Shown here in pieces: positions 13,301-26,199 of a DNA stretch of 64,000 nucleotides. Position 1 is the first letter of the stretch. Every line of letters starts with the position of its first letter. The translations under genes were made by a program, and so were the position numbers. Source of the DNA: Stercorarius parasiticus (lineage: Eukaryota; Chordata; Aves; Charadriiformes; Stercorariidae); the NCBI GenBank assembly GCA_013396915.1, contig VWZL01001368.1:558001-622000 (forward strand), given 5' to 3'. The notes under the pieces are model-generated. The model searched no databases. It worked only from the letters and a program-made list of their open reading frames with translations, and was not told the DNA's origin.

Positions 13301-15632
13301 GATCCAATGTGGGAAAGGTTGCAGCATATACCTTTACCATACATCAGAGGACACAAACAGGAGACTCATGGAAACAAGAGGAGCAAGAGGAGAAATCTTT
13401 TAGAGAAAAGTCTGTGGGAAACAAGACTCTGCCGGTTGTGCTGTTCATGAACTACCTGTTTTATGAAACATGGGATTTGACCTGTCCCTTGTCTCCTTAT
13501 AAGCGATGTACATCCTCCTCTCCCCTGTTTTTTAGCACTAGGCATCATCGCATTGTCTTTTCTTGGATTAACTCAATATTTCACGTGCCATTAAATTAAA
13601 GACGAGTCTTAAACTACAATGTGGTGGGATTACTTATGCTTAACTAGGAAATGCACCTGGAATCAAAACCTACAACACTCCTTCTTGAGGCTTGTAACAA
13701 AGGTAATTACACAGCCTTTTCAAACCAAAACACCATGTAACCCTGACGCTGGGAGCAAAAGACACTATTAGCACGAAAGTTTTATAAGAGAAGCTAAGAC
13801 AAAAGACAAAGATAAAAGAAACCGACAGTTGTCTTTACATGAAAACCAAGGAGAGCAGGGCCAGGCAGACTTTGCTTCGTCACATCCTAGAGCAAAGCCA
13901 AGCCCCGTCAGCACGTCCTGTGTGAACCGGCCCCAGACAGCTCTCTCCTCCCTCTCTCCACAGAATGGCTTAAAAAAAAATATTTAGTGTCCTTTTGATC
14001 TTTTGGCTCTTTGCCTTGGCACGTCTTATGACTTCGGCCGGAACCTGGAAGAAGCATCTTCCTAATTAATAGCTCAGGAATTATTTCAGACTGCCACCCA
14101 CCAGGACTGTTTAGCTGGATGGATTGTGTGACCTTTCGGCTGCTTTTCTCTAGCCTCGTCCCAGGGTGCTGCAAGTGACCAGTTTGCGGCTGTGCCCACC
14201 AAAATCCTGCCTATCTCAGGCAACCCCCATTCTATAGCAACCCTAAAAAGGCCTACAAGGGCTTGCCACCACTCGGTTTTTTCAGTTTATTGGTACATTT
14301 TTATATGTTCTTTTCCCATGCTTCAGACACCAGCAATGCCGCAGAGCAATGCTGCAATGCCCCATTCCCTCTTAAAATACTTTGTGTGTGGTTAGTAAAC
14401 AGCTCCGCATTCAAGACCTAACAGATGAACTCTTCCTAGGCCTCCCTTCCCAATCTTTCAGACCATTACAACTGTCTACTCCTAGCAAAGTGCTTCCACC
14501 TACAACACAACTTGTAAAACATACTGTTAACATTTATTTGCAGAGTCTGTTTACAAACATGCGAGGGGGATTCACAGACAGATATAAACCAGAAAACAAT
14601 GCCCCTGTGCATAACTTCATGGCTGACAGTTTCAGAAGAAAACTGGTTTTGGTAACCTCTGGGTTTTCTTGGTGTCTACCATGAAACATCTGTAAGGACC
14701 CTCAATTTTCAGAAGGTTATGGGAACCCGTATGCTGAAGCCCAAGCCCTTCTTAGGTATTCTTAATGGATCATCCAGTGAACAAGACATCCAAAACAATT
14801 AGTCACTCTTGAAAAATCTTGACCATTTATGTAACCTTATTTTTCTAGTTGTGAATAATTGACTGAGCTCGTGAACCCACACACTCAAATTCATGGCATT
14901 TCTTTGTAGGTTCGTCTGTTTGCTTCTCACACGGCAGCTTGGGAACGCTGCATTTGCTCAATTAAAAACGTTAGAGAGTATTCCAGATGCTCATAGCCAA
15001 GGACAACGACCACAACAGTAATGGGGAACACAAAGAGCCTTCGTCATCTGCTTTATGCTTCCACCACTCCCTCTTAGGTCAGAGGTTTGGCTGACAACAT
15101 TCATTAATGCTTTCTGAAATAACAGTATCACTCCCTGTCTGCTTCCATCCCATCTTTCCAATAGAGCTTATAATTCTCTACTTCAAAGATTTCTTACTTT
15201 CCCCCCTTACGAGTACAATGGGAGGAAGGAAGTGGAAGGTGAGGGACCCAAATGCAGGCCTTCCAGGAAGATGGAGACTGTGGGACAGGGGTAGCAGAAT
15301 AAATACCCGCAGTACATAACTCTTTATGGAAGCATGATTAGTGATCCTGGTGCAACGGAGATGGAGAAGGCTGGAGAAGGGAAATGAAAGGGAGAAGGTG
15401 TCCCTCCCACTAGGGAGGATTAGTGAAGAAGAGTGACTCTGGGATGGAAGCCACCAGATCTGGAGATACAAATGGAAGTACTACAAATACATAATGTAAG
15501 GAGTTCTGAAAGCTTCCTTTAAACTTCATGTCAAAACTGACAGCTTAGGGGACTTGATACCCAAATGTTGGATGGAAGCAAGGGCTAATGTTAAAAGTCT
15601 GGGGACACAAATATACTTACATGCTATTGGGG

Positions 15633-15660
15633 AAAAACAAACAAACAAACAAACAAAAAA
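15633..15660. repeat. (AAAC)n microsatellite
   Basis: Tandem ACAA/AAAC tetranucleotides followed by a short A run. No retroposon body is visible upstream. Confidence 0.9.
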
Positions 15661-18249
15661 CCGAGTATCATATGAAGGCCTACCTACTGCTTAAGTTCAT
15701 TGCATTTTTCCCCACTGTCACTGCAGCTAAAATGCATTTAGCCTTGGGTCCTGATCCAGACAGTTTTGACTTTGCAGAGTTCTTTCAACAGTGGGATAAA
15801 TTTCTTCTCAGCCATAAGCACCTTCAGTAAAGACAAACCAAGGATATTTGTGGCCAACAGTGTTTTACCTCCCAGCAGGAGACAACATTTAGCTTGTCGT
15901 TACACGTTTAGTCTGGGATAACGAATTAGCCCAGTGTAGAAAACATGGCCACATACTTGACTTATACATGTTCAACAGATGCATTGAAGGAGACTTACCT
16001 AAGGTCTACACTACACAGAAGCCTACAGAAAACAAAACAATCTGATGGAGCCGATAACTACATGCCCCCATTGATTATGTTTTCAAACCCTAGAACAGTG
16101 TGTACATGCAAAAAGTTGACTGACAATCTTGACATTTCCATCATGGCAAAAGAGAAAACACAGATGAACTTTCCATAAATACCGTGCAAGCCTCTGTTTT
16201 GTCCCCACAAATCTGATAAGTGTGTGCACAGATGAAGAAATTGCATGTGCAAGCTGAACCATGCAATCAACAGAGTTTCACAAGAAATGGATGGTTTTAC
16301 CGACATACTTGTCAGATGAATCAGAGACATGGGCTTTAAACTTTTGTCTCTCTAGGCCAAGATGCATTGCGGCTATACAGGTAAGCATAATTGTTAGCTT
16401 TATAAATACTTACACATCCTGTTACAGTATCCTGAAGAAATGCGAGTAAGATCTGCCTCTTTAGCACTACTGGTGTTGGAAAGGCCAGGGTGAAACTGAG
16501 CAGACAGCAATGAAGTCAGTATCTCAGAAATTTTGATTTCTACCTTCTAAGAAATTACTATTACTAATAAAAAAAAAAATAGTGATCATTTAATATAGCA
16601 TTATGCTTTTCTAAGATACTCAGAATGTTCATTAAAAGATCTCCCTTCTTGAAGTGAGTATACTGAACTGAGGACCAAATTACACTTACCAAGCACTGTC
16701 TTGATTTCAGCTCTCTGTGGAGCCTACACTGCCTCCATAGCACAAACTGATCACTCTGGTATTGCAAGGAGCATGCTAGCCTGTTTAAGCTCAATAAGCC
16801 TACCTCAACATGCATCCAACATGGAAAAAGCCTGATGCCTCCTCAGCACTCTTATTTCAGGCTGGCTAGCAGCCTGGAGGAGCCCTAAGATTCACAGGAC
16901 AGCAAAAGATGGGCTAGAAGAACGCTTTCAACATGTTTGGGCTAATACTAAATTTCCCTGCCACGCTGCAGTCCTGCGTGAAATAGGAGCGTGCTTTTGG
17001 GAGTGGTAGATATGTCTGTCAGGGCGCAGGTGTACACTAATGCAGCAGGCTGCTTTATCTTACACTCCCTGCTTAGTTACTTTTCTGCAGGACTAACACC
17101 TCTGCTGAACTGTCTTTGCTAGATTATCCCCCTGACACGTTCCTGGCAGTTCTTTCTTTGGCTGGTTTCACCAACCCTCCTCTGCAGACCATCCCGCTCC
17201 CCATCTCTCTTTTTGTAAACTCTAAATACATTCAGCTGCTTTCCTGCACTCAGATTACTTTTTGAGCACTTCAGCCTGTGTATTTCACCTTGCACAATTT
17301 AATTGAGGATCTTACCAGTAATGAATAGACGCCTCAGACGTTATCTGCTGCTTTTAAACTGGGCACTGTACTACTAGCGCAGCTTATTAATGGAAACTGA
17401 TTTCTAAAGACACATGAAGTTCCTGGTGCCTACAGTTGGAGCTCTGTGGTCTCAGTGCTCTTGGAAACCAGGTCCACTGTGCTCCAGGTGAAGAAACCAT
17501 AAAACTAGCGTCCAGAAATCAAAAATCAGACTGGAGTCCTCTTCATACATAGCCCAGCCATCTCAGCTTTGAGGAAAGGAACCATCTGTCTCATGGGCAG
17601 CTGAAAGCGTGAACCCTCTTTTCTGAAGGATTGGAGTCTCATGTGGGGCTGACTTTGGATTCTAACAAAGGACAAGTTCAGATGGCAACATCTTGTGCGC
17701 TGACAGCCTCTACGTTAGTGCTGGAAGTAATACATCTCTCTCCCTTCTTCCTTTAACTGGCACCATAAACAACTTAGAGACTTCCAGCCCTCTCCGTTAT
17801 ATATTACATTTTTTTCCCCCAATGGTCAAAAGGCTCAAAAGTCACAGGGAAGACAGACAAACACAAAAGTCTTGAGGCTTAAAAGACCTCAGTTAAATCT
17901 CCAGGCTGGGATTTTGACAGGATATTATGCTTGAATCCCACTGAAATGGGAACTGAATACCTGACTCTCCTGAAGCACACAACCCTCTTTTGAAAAAGAT
18001 GATGAAATCAAAGTAGATAATAGCTTTTATAAATCTTGTTTCTTTCCAAAACAATGTGAGCAATGATACTGTGATGCTGGCATGGCTGAAGATTCAAGAA
18101 AATCAATGTTGATTTTAAACTGCCATTGTTGTGGCTCTGAGCCCTTAATTTTTCCAGTTACACTGGTTTGACATATTGGGAAGGGCTGTTCCACTGATGA
18201 AGTGGTTTAAGTGGTTGATAATACATTTGCTATACACATCACTGATGCT

Positions 18250-18550
18250 TGTATCCTATTCCTTTCCGGCTGAGGAGCAGCTGTAAAGACGACGTATTTT
18301 ATAGCGTAAAACTCCAGGACAGAACCCTTCCACCTTTTGCCCGCAGTTGTGTTTGCATACGTGCAAACTTTACAGTTTCTTTTCTGCATCTTTGCAATTT
18401 CTTCCGTCCGACACTTACTGAAGCCAGCCGAGCGGGGAAGGCGAGAACGTAATGTAGGCTGTGTGCTCAGCCCAGCCCGGCGCCTAACCTACAGTTTGGG
18501 ATTCAAGCAATAGCAGTAAACAGCCATCGCGGAGAGGGACGATTATATAA
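18250..18550 (+). promoter_or_regulatory. CpG-enriched stretch ending in a TATA-like box (putative)
   Basis: CpG dinucleotides are scarce in the flanks but clustered here, with about eleven between roughly 18396 and 18541 (CCGTCCGA, GCCGAGCGG, GCGAGAACG, CCGGCGCC, ATCGCGG). The cluster ends in a TATATAA word at 18544-18550. A strongly G-rich run lies about 660 bp further on (19208-19230). Such a combination can mark a promoter or enhancer, for example of an unannotated non-coding RNA. There is no direct evidence of transcription, and the direction is only suggested by the TATA-like word. Confidence 0.25.
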
Positions 18551-18942
18551 CAGAGTTCATCTAGAGGATGAGTTCAGAACCGGGGGAGAGGAGGGGAGGT
18601 ACACCGAACTCCCCTTCCTAATGGAAAATGAACTCGGAAAAGGTGGAAATTTTACAAGGAGACATGAAAAGGCGAAATGAATACCCTTTGGTTCCCTGCC
18701 CCAGAGCTCATCCTCCCCAGGCTTTGTTCTGCGGAGGGGAAGTAGGAAACAAAAATGAAAATATTTCTGGCATGAACCGAGAGCTAAGAGAAAAGGGGGG
18801 TGGGGGGGCAGAATGACTGCTAAAATTCCATATTTCCACATCTGCTTTCAATTATACTTATGTCAAGTCATTTTATTATTTGACGAAACCAATCCAAGGA
18901 ATTAGGCTTTTGTCAGATGCCTTGAAATGTCATTAAGTGCTC

Positions 18943-18963
18943 ATACACAAACACACACACAAA
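18943..18963. repeat. (CA)n microsatellite, short
   Basis: Imperfect ACACAA/CACACA run of about 20 bp. Confidence 0.8.
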
Positions 18964-19207
18964 TAAAGTCACGTTTTCCATCCGATATAAACGTGATTAC
19001 AAGCCTAGAGGGTGACAGGAGGAGTGAGGTCTTACCAACTCCAACTTGCAAACCATGGCTTCCCCGCTCTCCTGCCAGCCCTGCCCTCTCACGTAAGGCC
19101 AAAGCCAGGGTGAGGTCCCCCTTTCTCCAGTATGACCCAGTGTGCATGAGCTGGGACCAGCAGGAGGAGGAAACAGGAGAGTGAGCACTGCTCAGAGTAG
19201 ACCGGGA

Positions 19208-19230
19208 AGGCGGGGCGGGGGGGGAGGGGG
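19208..19230 (+). repeat. G-rich run with G-quadruplex potential
   Basis: The plus strand carries closely spaced G tracts: GG, GGGG, an eight-G run and GGGGG, separated by single C or A residues. Four or more G runs with one-base loops satisfy the usual G-quadruplex pattern. A shorter G-rich run lies at about 18795-18809. Confidence 0.7.
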
Positions 19231-20963
19231 AAGTGTCCGTTTACAAGTTATAATTTTGTCAACAATCCAAATCTGGTTTTAAATTAAATATTAGCAATAA
19301 ACTCAGAGAGAAAAGATTTCCAAAATGCACGACAAAGGAAGTGCTAGGAGCATATGTCTTTTCAACAACTCAACAGATGTCTCTCTCTCCCTCCCAGTTA
19401 TCCCAGCCCATCTATTTAACGTTCTCTATACTTTTAAGAGCTGGAGCCCTCCGACTGCTGTTTGTATATTAGCTTCAGAGGAAATCCCTATAGGCCTTCT
19501 GTTCCTTTTACACAACCCGAGGTATGGCTTCGGTGGAGGGGGTGGAAGCGGCTCAACACCTTCTGCAAAAACATCAGACCCAGTGGATGTGCATCTCACT
19601 AGAAACCCCAAAAGTGTAGAGCAACAAAGGTCAACTAGTCACTTTAAAAAAACAGCAGAAAGGAAAATAAAAATAAAACTCTCGTCTCTGATCACTTAAT
19701 TTGTGGCTTGTTTTAGAAAGCAGCATTGCTTTACTGCTCAACAGGATTGTGATCTCTCACGATAACAGCTGAGGAAATAAAATCTGCGTGTTTCTTTTGG
19801 CATTTTCTCATTTCAGAATCTGCAGGCTTGGTGATGTGTTTTCACTCATCATGCTGATATTACTGCACAAAATGCCCTGGCTTTTCAGTATCTTATCAAT
19901 GAGGCAAGCCTGGGGAATCCATCACTGACACCTATTTGGGCCATAAAGCATAATCCTGGTTCTCAAGATTTTCCTTCCTCTGCTTTGCAGATTCTCCCAT
20001 GCAAACTTTTGCTTGAAGAATTTTTTTGCAGAACAACATCATAAACAGTACTTTCTTGCATGACAGTCAATGGCTTGCAAAGTGAGACTTTTCAACAGTC
20101 AGACAGCTTTCTTTTATACATTTGGGTGCGGTCTATTTTGTTCACCTTGTAAGTATAGGCTGAAAATTTCCTTATACTTCTAACTGCCATACTCCCAGAG
20201 CCAGAGGTCCCACATGCCAGTCTTTCCTCCCTCCATTCTACGTGCAGCAGCTCCAGGTACCACCGTACCCAAGCACTCAATGGGCTTTTATTTCCTTGCC
20301 TTTTCATAGTGACCCACCACCATTTTCCTTCCAATGTCCTGAGCAACACATCTGAAGCTCAAACTTTGACAGACATGTGTTCTATGACAGAAAGATTGAT
20401 GACTGGACTGCTCTGCACGTGGAACAACGGGGTTAACCACAAGCAGTAAAAGACAGAGCTTAGCACATGATCCTGAAACATGTCACAGTGATACTGCCAT
20501 CACATCTGTGGTGTAAAGCATCAGGATTTATTCAAAACCAATTCAGGTTTTAGCAGAAGAGAAGCCCTAGCAACCCAGTCAGCTGAACAAGTAAACAGAT
20601 CTCTAAGAAACTATCTTATACTGGAAATTTAAAAAGCCTGTTCTTATTAGTTTTCCTAGAGGCCTTTTCTAGACTAAACTGATCAGTGCCAAAAAAAAAA
20701 AAAAGCAATACAGGGGATATGATGACAAATAAGGAGGAAGACTTTGTGTTACTACGAAACTAATTTCAGTTTAGAATAGGAGCATTCAAATACGATCTAA
20801 GCTTTTGAAAATTAATAGCAGCAATAGCAGGAGTAGCTGCTTCTTGTTCGGTTGTTCTTGTAAATCCTAAATAGAGAGATGAGAAGGTCTATCCCAAAAT
20901 ACATGCTTATCACAAATTCCAGGTGCCTCAGATACAAGACCAAAACAAGGACTTCAAAATTAC

Positions 20964-21050
20964 CTGTCAGTTCTTGAAAAACCTGACTCTGGACCTTAGC
21001 CTGTAAAGCGAGCTGACCATCCAGAGATGCTCTGAGGTCTTCCAGACAGA
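20964..21050 (-). other. candidate exon of unknown transcript
   Basis: On the minus strand an 87-bp block is flanked by a 3' splice-site-like AG (ATTCCCAG, 21051 upward) and a 5' splice-site-like GTAATT (20963 downward). It is a multiple of three and open in the frame that reads LEDLRASLDGQLALQ followed by AKVQSQVFQELT. The polypyrimidine tract is only moderate. I do not recognise the peptide. It lies about 32 kb past the SUGCT stop on the same strand. It may be chance, since a random AG...GT pair around an 87-bp open segment is not rare. Confidence 0.12.
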
Positions 21051-21763
21051 CTGGGAATGTTATCCAACATCTTAAAAAATGACACTCCAATGGTGTGATT
21101 TGTACTTGCTCGACAAAACTCCAAATGGAAGAGGACCTTCCCTTTGGAAGACTTTCACTAGTCAGAAGATACTGAGCGTCGGAAACCTGTTGCGGTGCAG
21201 CGCCCCACCCAGTTTTGCCAATTGCAAATGTATAGAACAAATACATTTATTTCCTTTTTGTGACTTTTCATGTATCTCATCCCTAATTTTAGCATGTATT
21301 CTTATTTTTAAATAGTTAATGAGGCTGCAAAGTTTTCAGGGCAGAGAAAACATCTGCAGTGTGCTAGGGCACTGTTCACACAAAACATCCAGACGCTAAC
21401 AAAATAGGAATAAGCAATTGTTTTAATAAAAATTGCAAAAGATATCAGAAGGGGGGGACCAGGAATTACTTAGACACATGGAACAATTGGAAATCATTTA
21501 CCATACTTGAGATGTTTGTGTGTTGCATAAGGCTGTCTCTGGTTACAAATACTGTTGTTTTTGACTAGAGGAAGAGAGGAGGAGGTAGCAATTTCTAGTG
21601 TGTTCTCACTGATAGTGCTCGTGCCATTTGTCTCTTGACTACTGCATAAACAACGGTTGAAAGCAAAAGCACAGCTTAGGGTATGTTTTAGGCACTTCGA
21701 TTCCAAGGTGCCCCAGCAATCATCAGCACGCACAATAATACTCAGAGAAGCTACTTCTACACA

Positions 21764-21820
21764 AAGGGGAGAGGGGAAGATGAAGCAAGAGGGGGAAGAA
21801 AAAAGAAAAAAAGAAGACAA
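21764..21820 (+). repeat. purine-rich low-complexity patch
   Basis: Almost only A and G on the plus strand (GGGGAGAGGGG, then GAAGAAAAAAG and AAAAAAGAAG). It underlies the artificial lysine/glutamate-rich and phenylalanine-rich frames on the two strands. Confidence 0.8.
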
Positions 21821-23075
21821 AAACATCAGGCATAGAGTTCATCAGCAGAAGCCCTGGATGGAAACATGGTCTGTAAGCGTTTGTTGGGCAACGTGGCACC
21901 GAAGCTTTCCTTGGGACCAAACAAATTGAAGCTTTAAGGGGAAGAAAAAAAAAAAATAAAAATCTGTTTGTGGGTTGCATTCCTGCAATAATAAAGTCAT
22001 GACTCACTGAATGACTGACAAAGTTATAAATTAAATGGTGATTTAGTGAGTTATCTCACACCTACCTTGGAATGCAGTCAGAAGGAAGAATGTTTTTAAA
22101 GGGACGAAAAAATAGCCATTGCATGACTAGAACTAATGGGGAATTAAGTCACAGTAAACATTCGTGGTAAACTCTTCTGTGTTTTGGTATGATCTCGTAT
22201 ACAATATTGCATTCACCCAGAAGTATGTGCAGGGTAGAACGGTTCTGAAATTCCTCTTATCACAGCAAGGATTAGTGCTCTCGCTTTACAAAGCAAAATT
22301 TATTCGGCAAGGCTCAAATGCAGTCGAATTCAAGGACACGCATGAATTGTGCTATGCTGGAGAGGACTCAATCTTTAGCTGAAATGAAGTGGTGCTGTCC
22401 CACCATAGTTACCAACACGAATGCAGCACCACTACCCTATTCCAGGTGAGGACATGGCCTCTTCCCCCGCTGGATCACGCCGGGGTAGCCTGGAGAGGAT
22501 CCTCTGCAGGGACCCTGTCATGGCAGATGAGCAGGAACAGGACAAACACAAGCTGGGTGGAAGTAACCCTTCTGTTTTCTTTTAACTTCTAGCTCTTGTA
22601 GCCAAAATTAAAGGGTGGTGATAATTCAGGAAGAAAGATAAAGTTGGGGAGAGGCCATTTGGAGGGGCTGACGGAGAATAAATGTTTGCACAGGAGAGAG
22701 TTGGTATTTTAAAGGTGGCTCAACCCACCCAGACCCCTATCAGGCGGGACAATTTCAAGGATCCTGCCCTTTTATAGCTACTCATCAGCATCTTAAAAAC
22801 GGGTGAGTTTTGGGTAGCGATATCTCTACCTTCTAGCCCTGTTAACTAAATTGTGATATGAAAATGGGCCAGGACAAGGGGTGCTGAAGAACTGTGAAGA
22901 AAGTTTGAGTGCAAGATGCAAAATAAAACGAAAACCTAAAAATGCAGACAGCACCTTATTTTTAGGAAATAAACTTGTTTCCTTGCACCTGTAACACACA
23001 GAGACTGATATCAAAGAAACCTGTTGGTCCCAAATCACACTTAGTAATGATTCTGCAGCCACGATTATTTACATA

Positions 23076-23100
23076 AAAGTGACTTGGCTAAAGTCACTTT
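23076..23100. repeat. perfect 10-bp inverted repeat
   Basis: AAAGTGACTT (23076-23085) and AAGTCACTTT (23091-23100) are exact reverse complements separated by GGCTA. The element could form a small hairpin or be a dyad binding site. There is no context that decides between these. Confidence 0.8.
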
Positions 23101-23584
23101 CCATGTTGCTCTCTTTAAGCCACTCAAGAATTCATAAGAGATGAATCAGGTTTTTTTCTCTCAAAGAGAGCAAACTGTTTGACAAGAGGGGCGGCAGCAG
23201 AAGCTACCAGTGCTATTTTATGGTCTATAATAACATCTGAAGCAATCCACCTCATTTACTTCCCTAGCATAATGACAACTGCCTGCGCTGGCAGTCTGCC
23301 TGTCATGACTTGACCTTAACAAGCGCTGCACAGTGGGGAGACATGCTTCTTCTGCATGTTCTCGGTCTTGTTCTCTTTGCTCAGGACAGACCTTGTCTCC
23401 AAGGACACGTTCACACACATTTTTCAGCCTGTAGTACTCCAGCTTATCCGCTGTACTGGTGTGGCTGCCCTCATGAGCCAAGTGCCCAGGATGCATTTGT
23501 CCTCTGTGCTCATAACCCTGTTTCTCAGCGAGGGAGTTGGAGTGATGCAAGGACCACCACGCAGGGAGTCGGGTGGGCATCCAG

Positions 23585-23645
23585 TGGCCTGAACCTCCAT
23601 CACCCCTGCCTGAGGCTGGTGCCCTGACCATTGAACCATCCTTCC
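23585..23645 (-). mobile_element. tRNA-derived SINE head (fragment)
   Basis: Read on the minus strand, the sequence carries an A-box-like word TGGTTCAATGG (23638-23628) and a B-box-like word GGTTCAGGCC (23595-23586) separated by 32 nt, the spacing expected of a tRNA-type RNA polymerase III promoter. Between them GGGCACCAGCCT resembles the head of old amniote tRNA-derived SINEs. The stems of a real tRNA do not pair, so this is not a functional tRNA gene. The body downstream (lower coordinates) is too diverged to assign to a family. Confidence 0.4.
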
Positions 23646-26172
23646 TCTCCTCGAGTTCAATGAAACTCGAGCATTTACTTCAGAAGGCAATCCCGCCAGA
23701 TTTGGTTACCAGCCCTACAAACAAAACATGATCTTTGCAAGTGCAGCTTTATTCTGAGCATAAAAATAGCACTCTGGTATTCAACAGATATGCTCCCGAT
23801 TACATATACAGTGCTTTCTTCTGTCTTAGGAGTCAGGGGGGTCAGAGGTTTTTGATTTAACCCTAAAAGGCAGAATAACTTTAGATAGGGCAAGGCAGAT
23901 ATTATTCCTGCTTATCCATTTATTAATTTCGTTTGTCCTACAGAGCCCTGAGAGGCTGTCTGAACTTTTTACTGGCTAGGAATATACTTTAAATTTTCTG
24001 TCCAAAAAGAGTAGGCACACAAGCAACAACCCAAGGATTAACCACTGTGCCATAAATTTAGACACTAACTCACCCAACAGCAACCTATTGGCATGCTTAT
24101 CTCCCTAAACAACAAATTTTCTATTCTCCCTAGTATCATTTCAGGTCTAAATTCCAGTTGCTTTTTCCTCACTCAAAATAAGGGAAAAAGAAGTCAGGAA
24201 GGCCAGATGAAGGCTTCAGTTAGCCACTCTACCACCTGAATAACGATGCTTGTGCCAATGAATGGGGATATTCTGGGGTTCTATAGGCAGAACTCAAACC
24301 AGAATCCTATTCATAATTTTGTTTGCTGCATCCTAAGCTGTTGCTATGGAAATGAAGGTAAAATCCTATAAGTATAAATTGTCTGATGTCAACATAGCAT
24401 CTAGTTTTCACTTGCACAAACGTTTATTATTAAAATTAGAGCCAGGCAAAGCCCAAAGCTGAAAGATCACCCCATGTGCTTGCTATAGGTAGTTACGGAC
24501 TAACATTCCTTTGCTGGTTCAGGTGAAACGTGTGTTAGAGTAAGTATCTTGGATCCAGGCTCTTCCAATGCTTAGATCCAGATTTATAAGTATGCGTACT
24601 TAGAACCTGAGGCCAGATCCATTTCAATGCCAACCAGAAAACCTCACACTAGGAGCAAGACTTCAACTGGACGCTTTTGCCCTGCCCATCAGCAGCAGCA
24701 GATGACAGGCAGCTCAAGGGGACGCTCAGTACCTGATGGTTAAGGGTATTGCAGGTTAAGAGACAGTACGCAGGGTGATACTGCCGGGTAGCCAGCACCC
24801 AGCAATTCACCCGCCCAACACCAAATTATCTGCTGCCCATGGTAGGTTGCTGTGTTTTCACATGGGGCTCTTTCTTTCTCTCTCTCCTGCACTCTAGTGT
24901 GCAAGTTCCCTGTTAACACACACCCCTGGTGTGTTACACTGCATTAAGCAGACCCCCATCACCACGCTCCAGCCTCCTGCTTCGGATGCAAACATTTCCA
25001 GGTGACCGAGTAGAAGACGGGCAGTCCCAGTGCTAACAACAAGCCAGTGCTCCTCTAACCTGAAAGCCTGCCGTGTGTCAAATCAAACAAAACCACCCAA
25101 TATGAAAACACTGGATATCCATCAGAGAAAGTGGGGGAAAGAGACATTATCTGTCATTCCCTCTCTGCCATCTGTACTGCTATTAAGCACATACCAAACT
25201 AGTTAATGCTCTGGGTCTGTTTAGATATGAGAGGCACCTCAAATTCTAAAGGCTGCTAATGACCAACAGCACCACTCAGCTGGAAAACACTGTTAAATCC
25301 AGTTTGAGATGGAGATTGCCATGCTATTATAAGGAGTACACTCTGTAGGTTTTTTTTTTATTTTTATGTTCTTTCACATCACCTTCTGTTTTGCCTTTCT
25401 AATACAGCAGCTCCCCCTCAGAGCCCATCCAATTTTGTGACCCCAGAGAGTCAAAATTCCCTTTTTTATTTTTAACCACCTTGTCTTGTCATCCAAAGGA
25501 ACAGGATGTTATGAACACAAAGGCAGTCCCATTGTCAGATTCGCTAAGGAAAAAAACATACCTAAGAAACTTTTTAAAGTTTTTCCTAAAAAAACAGGAA
25601 CCTGAAAGCTCAAGTTTTCTGCAACTATTTTCTACGTATGACACTTAACACAGTAAAACAATTAGCAGTAGAGAAATCTGAGAAAAGGGTAGAGCTGACT
25701 GGGACTATTTGGATACAACAGGTTTTCATTAAACCATACTGATTTGCTGAATCAGCAAGAACACACGGACAAGCGGCAGCTTTGCCTTCAGCAGAAATCT
25801 TCCTGGTTTTGACTAGAAGCTAACGCTATGGAGTCCCCAAACAGCACCTCGTGAGGACACCAGGGACCTGGCCTAAGCCATGTTTGCCTCCTTCAGACCA
25901 GAGACACACTTCACACGTCGGGCAGTTACTCTAGCCACCTGCCTATTCCCAGGTGAGACTCGCCGGGTTTCTCCAGTGGGAACCTTTCTGCTTTGCTAAT
26001 AAAAACCTCATTGGGTCTCCTGCATCCCAAGTGAATGTCCCACATCTCCAGTACACCTACAGCAGGAGACTACTCTCTTGCTTTTCATGAAGAAAAACAA
26101 AACAAATAAACAGACAAAAAGGTATTTTGCAAAGCCTTGGGTTCACTCCAGTAAAGAGAACATATCTATCTA

Positions 26173-26199
26173 ATAAAATAAAAAATAAAAATAAAAAAA
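26173..26199. repeat. (AAATA)n-like A-rich repeat
   Basis: Runs of AAATA/AAAATA units ending in seven A. Simple sequence. Confidence 0.85.

Larger units (their letters stand above)
2828..18240. other. intergenic DNA, gene-poor
   Basis: About 15 kb of AT-rich sequence without a recognisable exon, RNA gene or long repeat on either strand. It contains short simple repeats, a local duplication at 4783-4846, a pyrimidine-rich block at 4905-5300 and two weak MIR-like hints (near 3740 and 14110) that I do not call. All open frames are short and lack recognisable domains. Conserved non-coding elements may be present but cannot be judged from one sequence. Confidence 0.65.

Noticed and set aside
14095..14170. 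MIR-like word GGATTGTGTGACCTTTCGG
   Set aside because: A single block without the expected flanking order; left uncalled.
23585..23645. Functional tRNA gene
   Set aside because: A and B boxes are present, but the T arm and acceptor stem do not pair and no terminator T run follows, so it is at most a SINE remnant.
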